Assembly (NCBI GenBank): GCA_029858565.1
Contig: JAOUEV010000018.1
Span: forward strand, 1-54,185
Length of the DNA stretch: 54,185 nucleotides
Source of the DNA: Nitrospirota bacterium
Lineage (GTDB): Bacteria > Nitrospirota > UBA9217
Direction of reading: 5' to 3'
Part shown: one piece after another, positions 42,350-51,145 of the stretch
Numbering within the stretch: position 1 is the stretch's first letter
Layout of the letters: every line of letters begins with the position of its first letter
Position numbers and translations under genes: made by a program
Notes under the pieces: generated by a model
What the model saw: only the letters and a program-made list of their open reading frames with translations
Database searches by the model: none
Told to the model about the DNA's origin: nothing

Positions 42350-43402
42350 ATGAATGGATCGATTGCATTGATGATATGCATGTTTCTTTTCGCAGGCACC
42401 GCATTTGCCGGGAAGCTGGAGCCGGTCGGGCCGGTGCCGGTCCCTTCGGCCAATCCCCAGACCCCCGAAAAGATCGAACTGGGCAAGAAGCTGTTCTTCG
42501 ACCGCAGGCTCTCCGGGGACGGTACCATGAGCTGTTCCACCTGCCATGACCCCGCGCAAGGGTATTCCGACGGCCTGGCGATCTCTCTCAGTTACCCCAC
42601 GACCCGGAACTGGCGGAACTCGCCGACACTTGTCAACGTCGGTTTTCAGAAGTTCCTGTTCCATGACGGCCGTGCTCATACGCTGGAGGAACAGGCGCTC
42701 TTTCCCATGATGTCGGCCTTTGAGATGAACCAGAACCTCGATTTTGCTGAAGAAGAGATCCGATCTGTGCCGGAATATGTGGAGTCCTTCCGAAAGGTCT
42801 TTGGCGGCGAGGTGACCCGTGAGCGAATGGCCATGGCCATCTCAGCGTTCCAGCGCACGCTGGTGTCGGTTGATTCTCCGCTCGACCGTTTTCTGCAAGG
42901 GGAGAAAAAGGCCCTGACAGCGGAAGCGCGGAAGGGCTATGACATCTTCATGGGCAAGGGAAAATGCTCGGAGTGCCATGACGGGGTCAACCTGGCGGAT
43001 GACAGGTTCTACGCGCTCAATGTTCCTGAGAACGCGGAACAGGAGAAGGACCCGAGGGTTGCGGCAACGCGGCGGTTCGTGGCAAAGGTGTCCCATTACG
43101 AGGACTACCAGAACCTTGCCGAGGACCCGGGAAGATTTCTGGTGACCAGGGACAGGACGGACTGGAAGGCCTTCCGGACGCCTACGCTCCGGGAGATCGC
43201 GAAAACCGGCCCCTATATGCACAACGGTATTTTCGAGACGCTGGAACAGGTCATTGATTTCTTTGATCAGGGCGGGGGCAAGGGGAACAGCGTGCTCAAG
43301 CCGCTCAAGCTTTCGGCGGCCGAAAAGAAAGCTCTCGTGACCTTTATGATCGAGGCGCTGTCCGGGAAGGAAGTCCCGTTCCGGTATCCCAAGCTGCCGT
43401 GA
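42350..43402 (+). CDS. Di-heme cytochrome c peroxidase (MauG/CcpA type)
   Basis: This 350-residue periplasmic protein has a signal peptide (about residues 1-20). Two heme c sites are CSTCH (Cys62, Cys65, His66) and CSECH (Cys206, Cys209, His210). Family motifs include ELGKKLFFDRRLSGDGTMSC-like sequence before the first heme, SPTLVNVGFQKFLFHDGR, and TPTLREIAKTGPYMHNG near the end. The enzyme reduces hydrogen peroxide with electrons from small c-type cytochromes. It follows the DsbA-like gene by 36 bases. A strong terminator lies 38 bases after the stop. Confidence 0.92.
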   Translation: MNGSIALMICMFLFAGTAFAGKLEPVGPVPVPSANPQTPEKIELGKKLFFDRRLSGDGTMSCSTCHDPAQGYSDGLAISLSYPTTRNWRNSPTLVNVGFQKFLFHDGRAHTLEEQALFPMMSAFEMNQNLDFAEEEIRSVPEYVESFRKVFGGEVTRERMAMAISAFQRTLVSVDSPLDRFLQGEKKALTAEARKGYDIFMGKGKCSECHDGVNLADDRFYALNVPENAEQEKDPRVAATRRFVAKVSHYEDYQNLAEDPGRFLVTRDRTDWKAFRTPTLREIAKTGPYMHNGIFETLEQVIDFFDQGGGKGNSVLKPLKLSAAEKKALVTFMIEALSGKEVPFRYPKLP

Positions 43403-43440
43403 TTCTCATCTTCCCTCTTCAGACCTATCGGATTCCCAGC

Positions 43441-43476
43441 GGCCCGCTTCCTTCCGGAGGCGGGCCATGAGTTTTT
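43441..43476 (+). terminator. Intrinsic terminator after the peroxidase gene
   Basis: An 11-bp stem (GGCCCGCTTCC with GGAGGCGGGCC, one G-T) with a TTCC loop is followed by ATGAGTTTTTC. Confidence 0.8.
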
Positions 43477-43568
43477 CAACAGAAACACTGCGTTCCAAGA
43501 ATCTCCTTGCGAAGCCCTGCTCAGTGTGTTATTTTCCGACATTCCAAACAACCGGAGGCGGATGAAGA

Positions 43569-44102
43569 ATGAGGATCGTACCTGTTCTTTTGCTCTGTGC
43601 GGCAGGAGTTCTCGGTTTCGCTTTTACGGCTCAGGCCGAGTTCTATAAATGGACCGACCGCGACGGCAGGGAGTTCTATACCAATGAGCGGGAGAAGATC
43701 CCCGCCGAGTATCGCCATGCGGCGCGGTCCGTGGAAGTGCATGATGAGCGGGTGAGCGTCGGCGGTAAGCCGGCAGCTGAGGTTTCCCGTACCGCGCCGA
43801 TGCCTGAGCATCGGGACAAGAATGGCAGAGGCGAGGCATACTGGCGAAAACGCGCCGAGAACCTGCGCAGGCAGATCCGGGAACAGGAAGCCGAGCTCGA
43901 GCTGCTCAACCGTCAGGACCGGGAAGATCAGGCAAACGCAAAAAGAACGAGTGCCAAGGCCAGGAAAAAAGCCGGATCAGCAAGGGACAAGAAACGCGCC
44001 AAGATAGAGAAGAAGATCGCCTTGCTCAGGCACGACCTTGATGTAGAACTTCCCGAAGAGGCACGCAAGGCTGATGCCTATCCCGGATGGCTGCGGGATT
44101 GA
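43569..44102 (+). CDS. DUF4124 domain exported protein
   Basis: The product has 177 residues. It has a signal peptide (cleavage about residue 23, TAQA), then a DUF4124 unit with FYKWTDRDGREFYTNE. A long helical, Lys/Arg/Glu-rich region follows (about residues 85-160) that may form a coiled coil. GGAGGCGGATGAAG precedes the start, and an ATG seven bases earlier is out of frame. DUF4124 proteins are common periplasmic proteins of unknown role, often with a basic coiled-coil tail. It is separated from the next gene by 52 bases. Confidence 0.85.
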   Translation: MRIVPVLLLCAAGVLGFAFTAQAEFYKWTDRDGREFYTNEREKIPAEYRHAARSVEVHDERVSVGGKPAAEVSRTAPMPEHRDKNGRGEAYWRKRAENLRRQIREQEAELELLNRQDREDQANAKRTSAKARKKAGSARDKKRAKIEKKIALLRHDLDVELPEEARKADAYPGWLRD

Positions 44103-44154
44103 CCGTGGTCCGCCGGGGACAAACACTGCAAAAGGCCGGACCGAACCGGAGACC

Positions 44155-44829
44155 ATGAAAAAGATCATCATCGCAGAGAACATCCTGAAAGTGGTGGGCA
44201 GCGCCAACTCCATGTTCCGGCGGGGCGGTATCGAGGTGCATCCCGCGAAGACGTCGGAAGAACTGCTGGCCCTCCACCGACAGCATAAAGCCGACATCAT
44301 TATCACCGATTTTGCCCTGCCGGTCATGGGCGGGGCGCGGCTCTGCGCCGAAATTCGCGGAGACGATTCGTTGAAAAACGTTTCCATCATCCTTGCCTGC
44401 GAAAAAATGCATGTGAGTCCGGCGCTCTGCGGCAACGCCGGCGCAAACGCCATGATCGAGAAGCCGGTCGATCCGGTCGAACTGTTCATTAAGGTCTCCG
44501 AACTGATCGCGGTGCCGCCGCGCCGGGATATGCGCGTGATGCTTCGCGTTGCCGTCTCCGGCGGCGCGGCCGGCTCCCCCTCCTTTGCCACGTCCCAGAA
44601 CATCAGCATCTCCGGGATGCTGCTGGAGTCGGCCGTCGAACTCAAACCGGGCGACCAGATGGACTTCGCCTTTACTATCGGACACACGGAGATCAAGGTG
44701 ACCGCAAAGGTCATGCGGGTCGAGGCGACGTCGTCGGGAAGGTATCAGTGCGGGGTGAAGTTCGTGAACCTCGACACGAAGTCGCTGATCGTGATCGAGC
44801 AGTATGTCAAATCGCGCAGCAAGTCGTGA
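44155..44829 (+). CDS. Receiver-PilZ protein (c-di-GMP effector)
   Basis: The product has 224 residues. An N-terminal response-regulator receiver (about 1-120) has the phospho-acceptor Asp in [14 protein letters not shown] and the Lys in [10 protein letters not shown]-terminal PilZ domain has [10 protein letters not shown] and [11 protein letters not shown], which supply the RxxxR and (D/N)xSxxG binding motifs for cyclic di-GMP. The ATG at 44155 has GGAG upstream. Longer open sequence to the left is not used. There is no DNA-binding domain, so output is probably through protein contact. No sensor kinase is adjacent. Confidence 0.88.
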   Translation: MKKIIIAENILKVVGSANSMFRRGGIEVHPAKTSEELLALHRQHKADIIITDFALPVMGGARLCAEIRGDDSLKNVSIILACEKMHVSPALCGNAGANAMIEKPVDPVELFIKVSELIAVPPRRDMRVMLRVAVSGGAAGSPSFATSQNISISGMLLESAVELKPGDQMDFAFTIGHTEIKVTAKVMRVEATSSGRYQCGVKFVNLDTKSLIVIEQYVKSRSKS

Positions 44830-44860
44830 TCAAGAGCAAGAACGTTTCGGAGGACCAGCA

Positions 44861-47332
44861 GTGGAAGAACGATATGACGCAAAAGCGGTCGAGCAGCGCT
44901 GGCAGCGCGAGTGGGCCGGCCGCAAGACCTTCTCGGTAACCGAGGACCCCTCGAAGCCGAAGTACTACTGTCTCGAAATGTTCCCCTATCCCTCGGGCAG
45001 GATCCACATGGGCCACGTGCGCAATTACTCCATAGGCGACGTGGTGGCCCGGTACAAGCGGATGCGGGGCTTCAACGTTCTCCATCCCATGGGCTGGGAT
45101 TCCTTCGGCCTTCCGGCGGAGAACGCCGCCATCAAGAACAATATCCCTCCGGCGAAATGGACCATCGAGAACATAGCGTTCATGCGCGACAAGCAGCTTA
45201 CGCGCATGGGTCTTTCCTACGACTGGGACCGGGAGGTCACCACCTGCCTGCCCGAGTACTATCGCTGGAACCAGTGGCTCTTTCTCAAGATGTATGAGAA
45301 AGGCCTTGCGTACAAGAAGCTTTCCTATGTCAACTGGTGTCCTTCCTGCTCGACGGTGCTTGCCAATGAGCAGGTGGAGCAGGGGCTCTGCTGGCGCTGC
45401 AGTTCCGTGGTGAGCCACCGCGAGCTGGAGCAGTGGTTCTTCAAGATCACCGCCTACGCGGAGGAGCTCCTGTCGTCGTGCGACACCCTGACCGGCTGGC
45501 CCGAGCGGGTCCTGACCATGCAGCGGAACTGGATCGGCAAGTCCGTCGGCGTTGAAGTGGATTTCACGGTCGAAGGTTCCGGTGAAAAGCTGGCGATCTT
45601 CACCACCCGGCCGGACACGCTCTTTGGCGTCACTTTCATGAGTGTGGCCCCGGAACATCCGCTGGTCGAAAAACTGATCGCCGGACGGCCGCAGGCAGAT
45701 GAGGTGCGGGCTTTTTGCCAGCGCGTCATGCGGCTGGACAAGGCGGCCAGGACCGATGAAAGCCAGGAAAAGGAAGGCGTCTTTACCGGCGCGTATGCGA
45801 TCAATCCGCTGAACAACGACCGGGTGCCGGTATGGGTGGGGAACTTCGTGCTGATGGAGTACGGCACCGGCGCGATCATGTCCGTGCCTGCTCATGATCA
45901 GCGCGATTTCGAATTCGCGAAAAAATACGGCATTCCCGTGCGCGTGGTGATCCAGAACGCCAAGAACGATCTTGATCCCGCGACGATGAAGGAAGCATAC
46001 ATCGTTGAAGGTGCCATGGCAAACTCCGGCGCCTTCGACGGAACGCCGAGCGGTCAGGGCAAGGAGAAGGTCGCGGACTTCGTGGAGCAGAAACAGATCG
46101 GCAAGCGGACCGTGAACTGGCGGCTCCGGGACTGGGGCGTTTCACGCCAGCGGTACTGGGGCACGCCGATCCCGATGATCTACTGTGATGCCTGCGGCAC
46201 GGTCCCGGTTCCCGAGAAAGACCTGCCGGTGCTGCTGCCTGAGGATGTCCAGCTCACGGGCATGGGATCGTCGCCGCTCGCCGAATCACCGTCCTTTCGC
46301 GAGACGGCCTGCCCGAAATGCGGGGGAAAGGCGAGGCGCGAGACGGACACCATGGACACATTCGTGGACTCGTCGTGGTACTTCCTTCGCTACTGTTCGC
46401 CGAGGTCGTCAGGCGCTCCCTTTGACAAGGATGCGGCTTCCTACTGGATGAACGTGGACCAGTATATCGGCGGGATCGAGCACGCGGTGCTGCACCTGCT
46501 GTATGCGCGCTTTTTCACCAAGGTCATCCGCGACCTGGGGCTCTACAACGGGGATGAACCCTTCAAGAACCTGCTTACCCAGGGCATGGTGATCAAGGAC
46601 GGCGCCAAGATGAGCAAATCCAAGGGCAACGTGGTGGACCCGGACTCGATCATCAACAAGTACGGGGCCGATACCGCGCGGCTCTTTTCACTCTTTGCCG
46701 CGCCGCCGGAAAAGGACCTCGAGTGGAACGACCAGGGCGTTGAAGGTTCCCACCGGTTCCTTCACCGGATCTGGACCGTGGTGCATCGCTTCGGTCCCCG
46801 GGTCGCGAAGCTCAATGCCGCGGGCGCGGAAGCGCGGGGAGACCGGCTGTTCCGGAAGACCCATCAGACGATCAGGAAAGTGACCGAGGACATCGAACGC
46901 CAGTTCCAGTTCAATACCGCGATCGCGGCAATGATGGAGCTGGTGAACGAGATCTACGATTACACGTCCAAGGACGTCCAGGATGATAAACTGGCGGTGA
47001 TAAAGGCCTCGCTGGAGGCCCTGACCTTATTGCTTGCGCCGTTCGCGCCGCACTTTGCCGAGGAACTGTGGGAAGGGCTCGGACATCAGCCGAGCGTCGC
47101 TTCAGCGGGATGGCCTGTCCATGATCCCGAGGCCATCAAGGAATCGGAGATCATCGTCGTCGTCCAGGTCAACGGCAAGGTGCGGAGCAAGCTCACGCTG
47201 CCTGCCGGCACAGCTGCCAAGGATATCGAGGCCGCAGCGCTGTCCGATCCCAAGACAGCGGAGCACCTGGCAGGGAAGACGCCGAAAAAGGTGATCGTGG
47301 TGCAGGGCAAGCTGGTTAATATTGTGGTGTAG
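44861..47332 (+). CDS. leuS: Leucyl-tRNA synthetase
   Basis: This 823-residue class I synthetase charges tRNA-Leu. HIGH-type motif [13 protein letters not shown], editing domain with [19 protein letters not shown] and [15 protein letters not shown], and [13 protein letters not shown] are all present. The C-terminal region ends with [15 protein letters not shown]. The GTG at 44861 has GGAGG eight bases upstream, so it is preferred over the in-frame ATG at 44804 inside the previous gene. A single chain of this length is the usual bacterial form. Confidence 0.96.
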   Translation: MEERYDAKAVEQRWQREWAGRKTFSVTEDPSKPKYYCLEMFPYPSGRIHMGHVRNYSIGDVVARYKRMRGFNVLHPMGWDSFGLPAENAAIKNNIPPAKWTIENIAFMRDKQLTRMGLSYDWDREVTTCLPEYYRWNQWLFLKMYEKGLAYKKLSYVNWCPSCSTVLANEQVEQGLCWRCSSVVSHRELEQWFFKITAYAEELLSSCDTLTGWPERVLTMQRNWIGKSVGVEVDFTVEGSGEKLAIFTTRPDTLFGVTFMSVAPEHPLVEKLIAGRPQADEVRAFCQRVMRLDKAARTDESQEKEGVFTGAYAINPLNNDRVPVWVGNFVLMEYGTGAIMSVPAHDQRDFEFAKKYGIPVRVVIQNAKNDLDPATMKEAYIVEGAMANSGAFDGTPSGQGKEKVADFVEQKQIGKRTVNWRLRDWGVSRQRYWGTPIPMIYCDACGTVPVPEKDLPVLLPEDVQLTGMGSSPLAESPSFRETACPKCGGKARRETDTMDTFVDSSWYFLRYCSPRSSGAPFDKDAASYWMNVDQYIGGIEHAVLHLLYARFFTKVIRDLGLYNGDEPFKNLLTQGMVIKDGAKMSKSKGNVVDPDSIINKYGADTARLFSLFAAPPEKDLEWNDQGVEGSHRFLHRIWTVVHRFGPRVAKLNAAGAEARGDRLFRKTHQTIRKVTEDIERQFQFNTAIAAMMELVNEIYDYTSKDVQDDKLAVIKASLEALTLLLAPFAPHFAEELWEGLGHQPSVASAGWPVHDPEAIKESEIIVVVQVNGKVRSKLTLPAGTAAKDIEAAALSDPKTAEHLAGKTPKKVIVVQGKLVNIVV

Positions 47333-47334
47333 CT

Positions 47335-47395
47335 AAAATCCGGAATTTAAAATCCGGAATTTGGAATGCGGAATGCGGAATGCGGAATGCGGAAT
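47335..47395. repeat. Tandem 14-mers and heptamer array at the lptE start
   Basis: Two adjacent copies of AAAATCCGGAATTT (47335-47348 and 47349-47362) run into four copies of GGAATGC (47363-47390) plus a partial fifth. The heptamers create ATGs at 47366, 47373, 47380 and 47387, that is in frames 0, 1, 2, 0 relative to lptE. Confidence 0.9.
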
Positions 47396-47914
47396 AAAAT
47401 AAGAACAATACTCCTGCTTCTTCTAGTCATGACCCTGATCTCCTGCGGATACAGTATGTCCGGCAGGGGGCTGCTGGCGCCGGAGAGCGCGAAAACCATC
47501 GGCATTCCGTCATTTCTGAACAACACGAACGAGCCCTACATCGATGTGGAGATCACCAAGGCCGTGGTCAACGAGTTCATTGCCGACGGGAGGCTCCGTG
47601 TCGTTGATGTGGACGCCGCCGATCTCGCCCTCCGGGGTACGGTCACCCACTTCAGCGTCACCGCGCTGTCCTATACCCCTGATGCGTATGTGCAGCAGTA
47701 CAACATCAGGCTCGTCGTGGATGCAAGGCTGGACGAACGCGCAACGGGCAAGACCCTCTGGCAGGAGCGGGGCATCGAAGCGATCTTCATTGCCGACTAT
47801 CCCGTGACCATCGGCGAGATCCGGGTGACCAAGGTCGCCAAGGACGCAGCGCTCAAGAAAGCGAGTCAGGACGTTGCGTGGACGCTTCGGAGCAGGGTGC
47901 TGGAAGGATTCTGA
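47387..47914 (+). CDS. lptE: LPS-assembly lipoprotein LptE
   Basis: The product has 175 residues from the fourth heptamer ATG. A basic n-region and hydrophobic core (MRNKIRTILLLLLVMTLIS) are followed by lipobox LISC, then CGYSMSGRG typical of LptE. The beta-rich body (TIGIPSFLNNTNEPYIDVEI, LRGTVTHFSVTALSYTPDAYV) fits the family. LptE plugs LptD in the outer membrane and helps LPS export. The first ATG at 47366 is in the same frame and would add seven residues. No clear Shine-Dalgarno stands before either. It is followed after three bases by holA, a common order. Confidence 0.88.
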   Translation: MRNKIRTILLLLLVMTLISCGYSMSGRGLLAPESAKTIGIPSFLNNTNEPYIDVEITKAVVNEFIADGRLRVVDVDAADLALRGTVTHFSVTALSYTPDAYVQQYNIRLVVDARLDERATGKTLWQERGIEAIFIADYPVTIGEIRVTKVAKDAALKKASQDVAWTLRSRVLEGF

Positions 47915-47917
47915 CGC

Positions 47918-48916
47918 ATGACCAAATATGACGATCTCATGCGGGGACTGCGGCAGGGCAAGATCCTGCCGGTCTATCTCTTCTTCGGGGACGAGGAGTT
48001 CCTGATCCAGGAGGCTGTCTCCCTGATCCTGGCAAAGACCGTGGACCCGGCGTCGCAGGATTTCAACTTCAACACGGTCTACTGCAAGGGGACGTCGGGC
48101 TCAGAGATCGTGAACCTCGCCCAAACTCTGCCATTCATGTCCGAACGACGGACGGTCATTGCCAAGGAGGTCGAGGCGCTCAAGGCAGCGGACCTTGAGG
48201 AGCTCGTCGCCTATCTGAAGGACCCTTCGCCCAGCACCTGTCTTATCCTGCTCGTGAACCAGCCGCGCTTTGAGAAAAAATCCGTGATCAACGCAGTGGA
48301 GTCCCAGGGCGCAGTGACGAGGTTCTTCGCGCTCCTGGACCGGGAGATCATCCCGTGGATCAGCGGATGGGCGAAGGCAAAGGGCCTTACGATCCAGAAT
48401 GACGCGGCGCAGTATGTGTGGCAGACCCTTGGCAACGATCTGCAGGCGATCAACAACGAGCTTGAGAAGACCGCGGTCTCCCTGAAGGACCGGAAATCGA
48501 TCACCCTTGACGATGTGAAGTCCGTGGTAGGGGATTTCCGCGATTTTACCTCATTTGACCTCGCGGAGGCGGTTGGCAGAAAGAACCGTGAGCGGGCCTT
48601 CCTGGTCCTCGGACGCCTGATCCAGGAGGGAGAACAGCCGGTGGGGCTGCTCGGATCCATCGCGTGGAACTACCGGCGTATCATGCGGGCGAAGTCCCTT
48701 GAGGCCGCCGGCGTCGGTTACGATGAGATCAAAAGGAAACTGAACATCATATTTCACCAGTCCGCGGCGTTCCAGGACCAGATGCGGCGCAATGACCTGC
48801 AGGAGCTGCAGGGCGCTTTCGGGGCGCTGCTGGACGCGGACCGGGCGCTGAAATCCGGTTCCTTGAACGGACGGCTGGTGCTGGAACGGCTGGTCCTGCG
48901 GCTCTGCGGGATATGA
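47918..48916 (+). CDS. holA: DNA polymerase III delta subunit
   Basis: This 332-residue clamp-loader subunit opens the beta clamp during replication. It has VYLFFGDEEFLIQEAV at the start, MSERRTVIAKEVEAL, SPSTCLILLVNQPRF and the C-terminal helical domain with AFQDQMRRNDLQELQGAF. It lies three bases after lptE, as in many bacteria, and is convergent with rpsT. The length is normal for HolA. Confidence 0.93.
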   Translation: MTKYDDLMRGLRQGKILPVYLFFGDEEFLIQEAVSLILAKTVDPASQDFNFNTVYCKGTSGSEIVNLAQTLPFMSERRTVIAKEVEALKAADLEELVAYLKDPSPSTCLILLVNQPRFEKKSVINAVESQGAVTRFFALLDREIIPWISGWAKAKGLTIQNDAAQYVWQTLGNDLQAINNELEKTAVSLKDRKSITLDDVKSVVGDFRDFTSFDLAEAVGRKNRERAFLVLGRLIQEGEQPVGLLGSIAWNYRRIMRAKSLEAAGVGYDEIKRKLNIIFHQSAAFQDQMRRNDLQELQGAFGALLDADRALKSGSLNGRLVLERLVLRLCGI

Positions 48917-48924
48917 AGGAACAA

Positions 48925-48962
48925 TAAAAAAGCGCCGACCCCTATACAGGGGAGGCGCTCAG
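48925..48962 (-). terminator. Intrinsic terminator of rpsT
   Basis: Read on the minus strand: GAGCGCCTCCCC, loop TGTATA, GGGGTCGGCGC, then TTTTTTATT. It may also slow plus-strand transcription leaving holA. Confidence 0.85.
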
Positions 48963-48997
48963 GTTCCTGGTACTGATTCCGGACTTCTCGGCTTCGC

Positions 48998-49303
48998 TTA
49001 GGCGGTTGCCGCTTTTCCGATGGCGCTGACCTTGCGGGACAGCCGGGAGACCTTCCGTGCGGCAGTTGACTTATGGATCACGCCTTTGGACGCAGCCTTG
49101 TCCAGTGCTTTCATGGCCGCGACCAGCGCGTTCTTCGCCGTATCGCCGCTCTTGGCTTCGATCGCTTCCTCGACCTTCCGGGCAAGGGTCTTGAGCATGG
49201 ATTTCACGGACTTGTTGCGATCATGCAGTTTAACTGCCTGGCGCTTTCTTTTGATACCCGATTTGTTTCTCTTTGATTTTGATTTTGCAGGTGCTGTGGC
49301 CAC
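48998..49303 (-). CDS. rpsT: 30S ribosomal protein S20
   Basis: The product has 101 residues, highly basic, starting MATAPAKSKSKRNKSG. It has the S20 core NKSVKSMLKTLARKVEEAI, KALDKAASKGVIHKSTAARKVSRL. The initiation codon is GTG at 49303, preceded on the minus strand by AAGGAGG. It is monocistronic, divergent from murJ, and ends in a clear terminator. The Ala-rich C-terminus is ordinary for this family. Confidence 0.95.
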   Translation of the reverse strand: MATAPAKSKSKRNKSGIKRKRQAVKLHDRNKSVKSMLKTLARKVEEAIEAKSGDTAKNALVAAMKALDKAASKGVIHKSTAARKVSRLSRKVSAIGKAATA

Positions 49304-49520
49304 AGAGAGCCTCCTTCACGAATTCTGAAACAGGCCATTTTTTTAACATGAAACAGCCATTGCTGTCAAGGGAAAAGAATCAATGTGAGGCGCATTTATC
49401 CCTTTGCAGATCCGCTGTTTTTTGCTAGAGTGAGCAACCCCGCCTCCGGTCCGCAGCAGCCGGCCGGGCTCAAGACCGCTTCGGAGCGAGCGGTCATCGT
49501 TATTCCGGAGATGTGAACGC

Positions 49521-51098
49521 ATGTCAGAACAGGTGAAAGTGGCGAAAGCCGCGGGGATCGTCGGCGCGGCAACGCTGGCCTCGCGGATCATGGGGTATAT
49601 CCGGGACATGGTCATGTCCTGGGCCTTCGGGACCTCGGCAGCGGCAGATGCCTTCTATGTCGCCTATCGCATTCCCAACCTGCTCCGGGAACTGCTCGCC
49701 GAGGGGTCCATGTCCGCGGCCTTTATCCCGGTGTTCACCGAGACCCTCACCAGGGACGGCAGGGAGAAAGCACATCAGCTCGCGAACGCGGTCTTTGCCC
49801 GCCTGATGGTCATCCTGGCGGTGCTGACCGTGCTCGGCATCATCTTCGCGCCCCAGATCATCAGAACGATCGCCTGGGGCTGGAAGGCCGGGGCGCATCA
49901 GGACGCATTCCAGAGCGCGGTGCTGCTGACCCGGGTGATGTTCCCCTATCTGCTGTTCATCGGCCTGGCCGCCCTTGCCATGGGCATGCTGAACTCCCTC
50001 CGGTCCTTTCTCATGCCCGCGCTCTCGCCGGTGATGCTGAACATCTTCACCATCAGCGGCGTGGTATTCCTGGCTCCGCACATGCCCTCGCCGATCCAGG
50101 GAGCGGCTGTGGGAGTGGTGCTGGGAGGATTGTTCCAGTTCCTGATCCAGGTGCCGGGCCTGCGGAAAGAAGGGATGATGCTGCGGCCGGTCTTTTCTCC
50201 GAGCCATCCCGGCGTGGCCACGGTCGGCAGGCTTGCGGCGCCGATCTTTCTCAGCTCCTCGGTCACCCAGATCAATATCTTCATCGGCACGGTCCTGGCG
50301 TCCTTCCTCGCCACCGGGAGCATCACCTACCTTTTCTACGGCATGCGGTTCATCCATTTCCCGCTCGGCATCTTCGGTGTTGCTGTTGCAACGGCCATTC
50401 TTCCGACCCTTTCGACCCATGCGGCAAAGCAGGAAATGGAGGAGTTCCGGGATACGCTTTCCCTGGGCCTCAGGCTCGTGTTCTTCATCATGTTCCCGGC
50501 CATGGCAGGCCTCATCACGCTGGCGGTGCCGATCGTGAACCTGCTGCTGGAGCGCGGCGAGTTCAACCGCATGTCCACCCTGGGAACCGCATCGGCGCTG
50601 CTCTATTACGCCGTGGGACTCTGGGCCTTCGCCGGCGTCAGGATCGTGGCGCAGGCATTCTATTCGCTCCAGGACACCAGGACGCCGGTAAAGGTCGCGG
50701 TGCTGGCGCTCTTCACGAACATCGCGCTCAGCACGGTCTTCATCCTCTGGACCCCCCTTCAGCACGGAGGGCTGGCGCTCGCGACGTCGATCGCCGCGAT
50801 GGTGAACGTGGGGCTCTTGACCGTGGCGCTCCGGGAAAAGATCGGCCGCATGGACGGCAGGCGCATTTTCCTGTCCCTGGCGAAGATCGTTCCGGCTTCC
50901 GTTGCCATGGGCGTCATCGGCTGGCGGATCAGCCGGATGCCGATGTGGGAATCGCCGGGGAACAACCTGGTGAAGACGGAGCTGCTCGTTGGCGGGATAG
51001 CAGCGAGCGTGATCTTCTATCTCGGTGCGATGTGGCTTTTGAAGAGCGAAGAACTGGCATTCCTGTGGGGGATCGTGAAGAGACGAAGGAAGAAATAA
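49521..51098 (+). CDS. murJ: Lipid II flippase MurJ
   Basis: The product has 525 residues and 14 helices. The MurJ/MviN start AATLASRIMGYIRDMVMSWAFG and DAFYVAYRIPNLLRELLAEG is followed by SMSAAFIPVFTE. The central cavity arginines of the family are plausible in RDM and RRxx positions. It flips lipid II across the inner membrane for peptidoglycan synthesis. rpsT and murJ side by side and divergent is a frequent bacterial arrangement. The ATG at 49521 follows GGAGATGTGAACGC. Confidence 0.94.
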   Translation: MSEQVKVAKAAGIVGAATLASRIMGYIRDMVMSWAFGTSAAADAFYVAYRIPNLLRELLAEGSMSAAFIPVFTETLTRDGREKAHQLANAVFARLMVILAVLTVLGIIFAPQIIRTIAWGWKAGAHQDAFQSAVLLTRVMFPYLLFIGLAALAMGMLNSLRSFLMPALSPVMLNIFTISGVVFLAPHMPSPIQGAAVGVVLGGLFQFLIQVPGLRKEGMMLRPVFSPSHPGVATVGRLAAPIFLSSSVTQINIFIGTVLASFLATGSITYLFYGMRFIHFPLGIFGVAVATAILPTLSTHAAKQEMEEFRDTLSLGLRLVFFIMFPAMAGLITLAVPIVNLLLERGEFNRMSTLGTASALLYYAVGLWAFAGVRIVAQAFYSLQDTRTPVKVAVLALFTNIALSTVFILWTPLQHGGLALATSIAAMVNVGLLTVALREKIGRMDGRRIFLSLAKIVPASVAMGVIGWRISRMPMWESPGNNLVKTELLVGGIAASVIFYLGAMWLLKSEELAFLWGIVKRRRKK

Positions 51099-51102
51099 AG
51101 GA

Positions 51103-51130
51103 GTGCGAAGTGCGAAGTGCGGAGTGCGGA
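51103..51130. repeat. Heptamer array before the alkyltransferase
   Basis: GTGCGAA twice, then GTGCGGA twice, directly after the murJ stop. The unit is related to the GGAATGC array at 47363-47390, and both stand just ahead of a start codon. Confidence 0.9.
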
Positions 51131-51145
51131 GCAAGGACCAAGATC

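Noticed and set aside
49524-51134. 536-residue open frame on the minus strand opposite murJ
   Set aside because: Shadow of murJ with a low-complexity charged sequence and no ribosome site.
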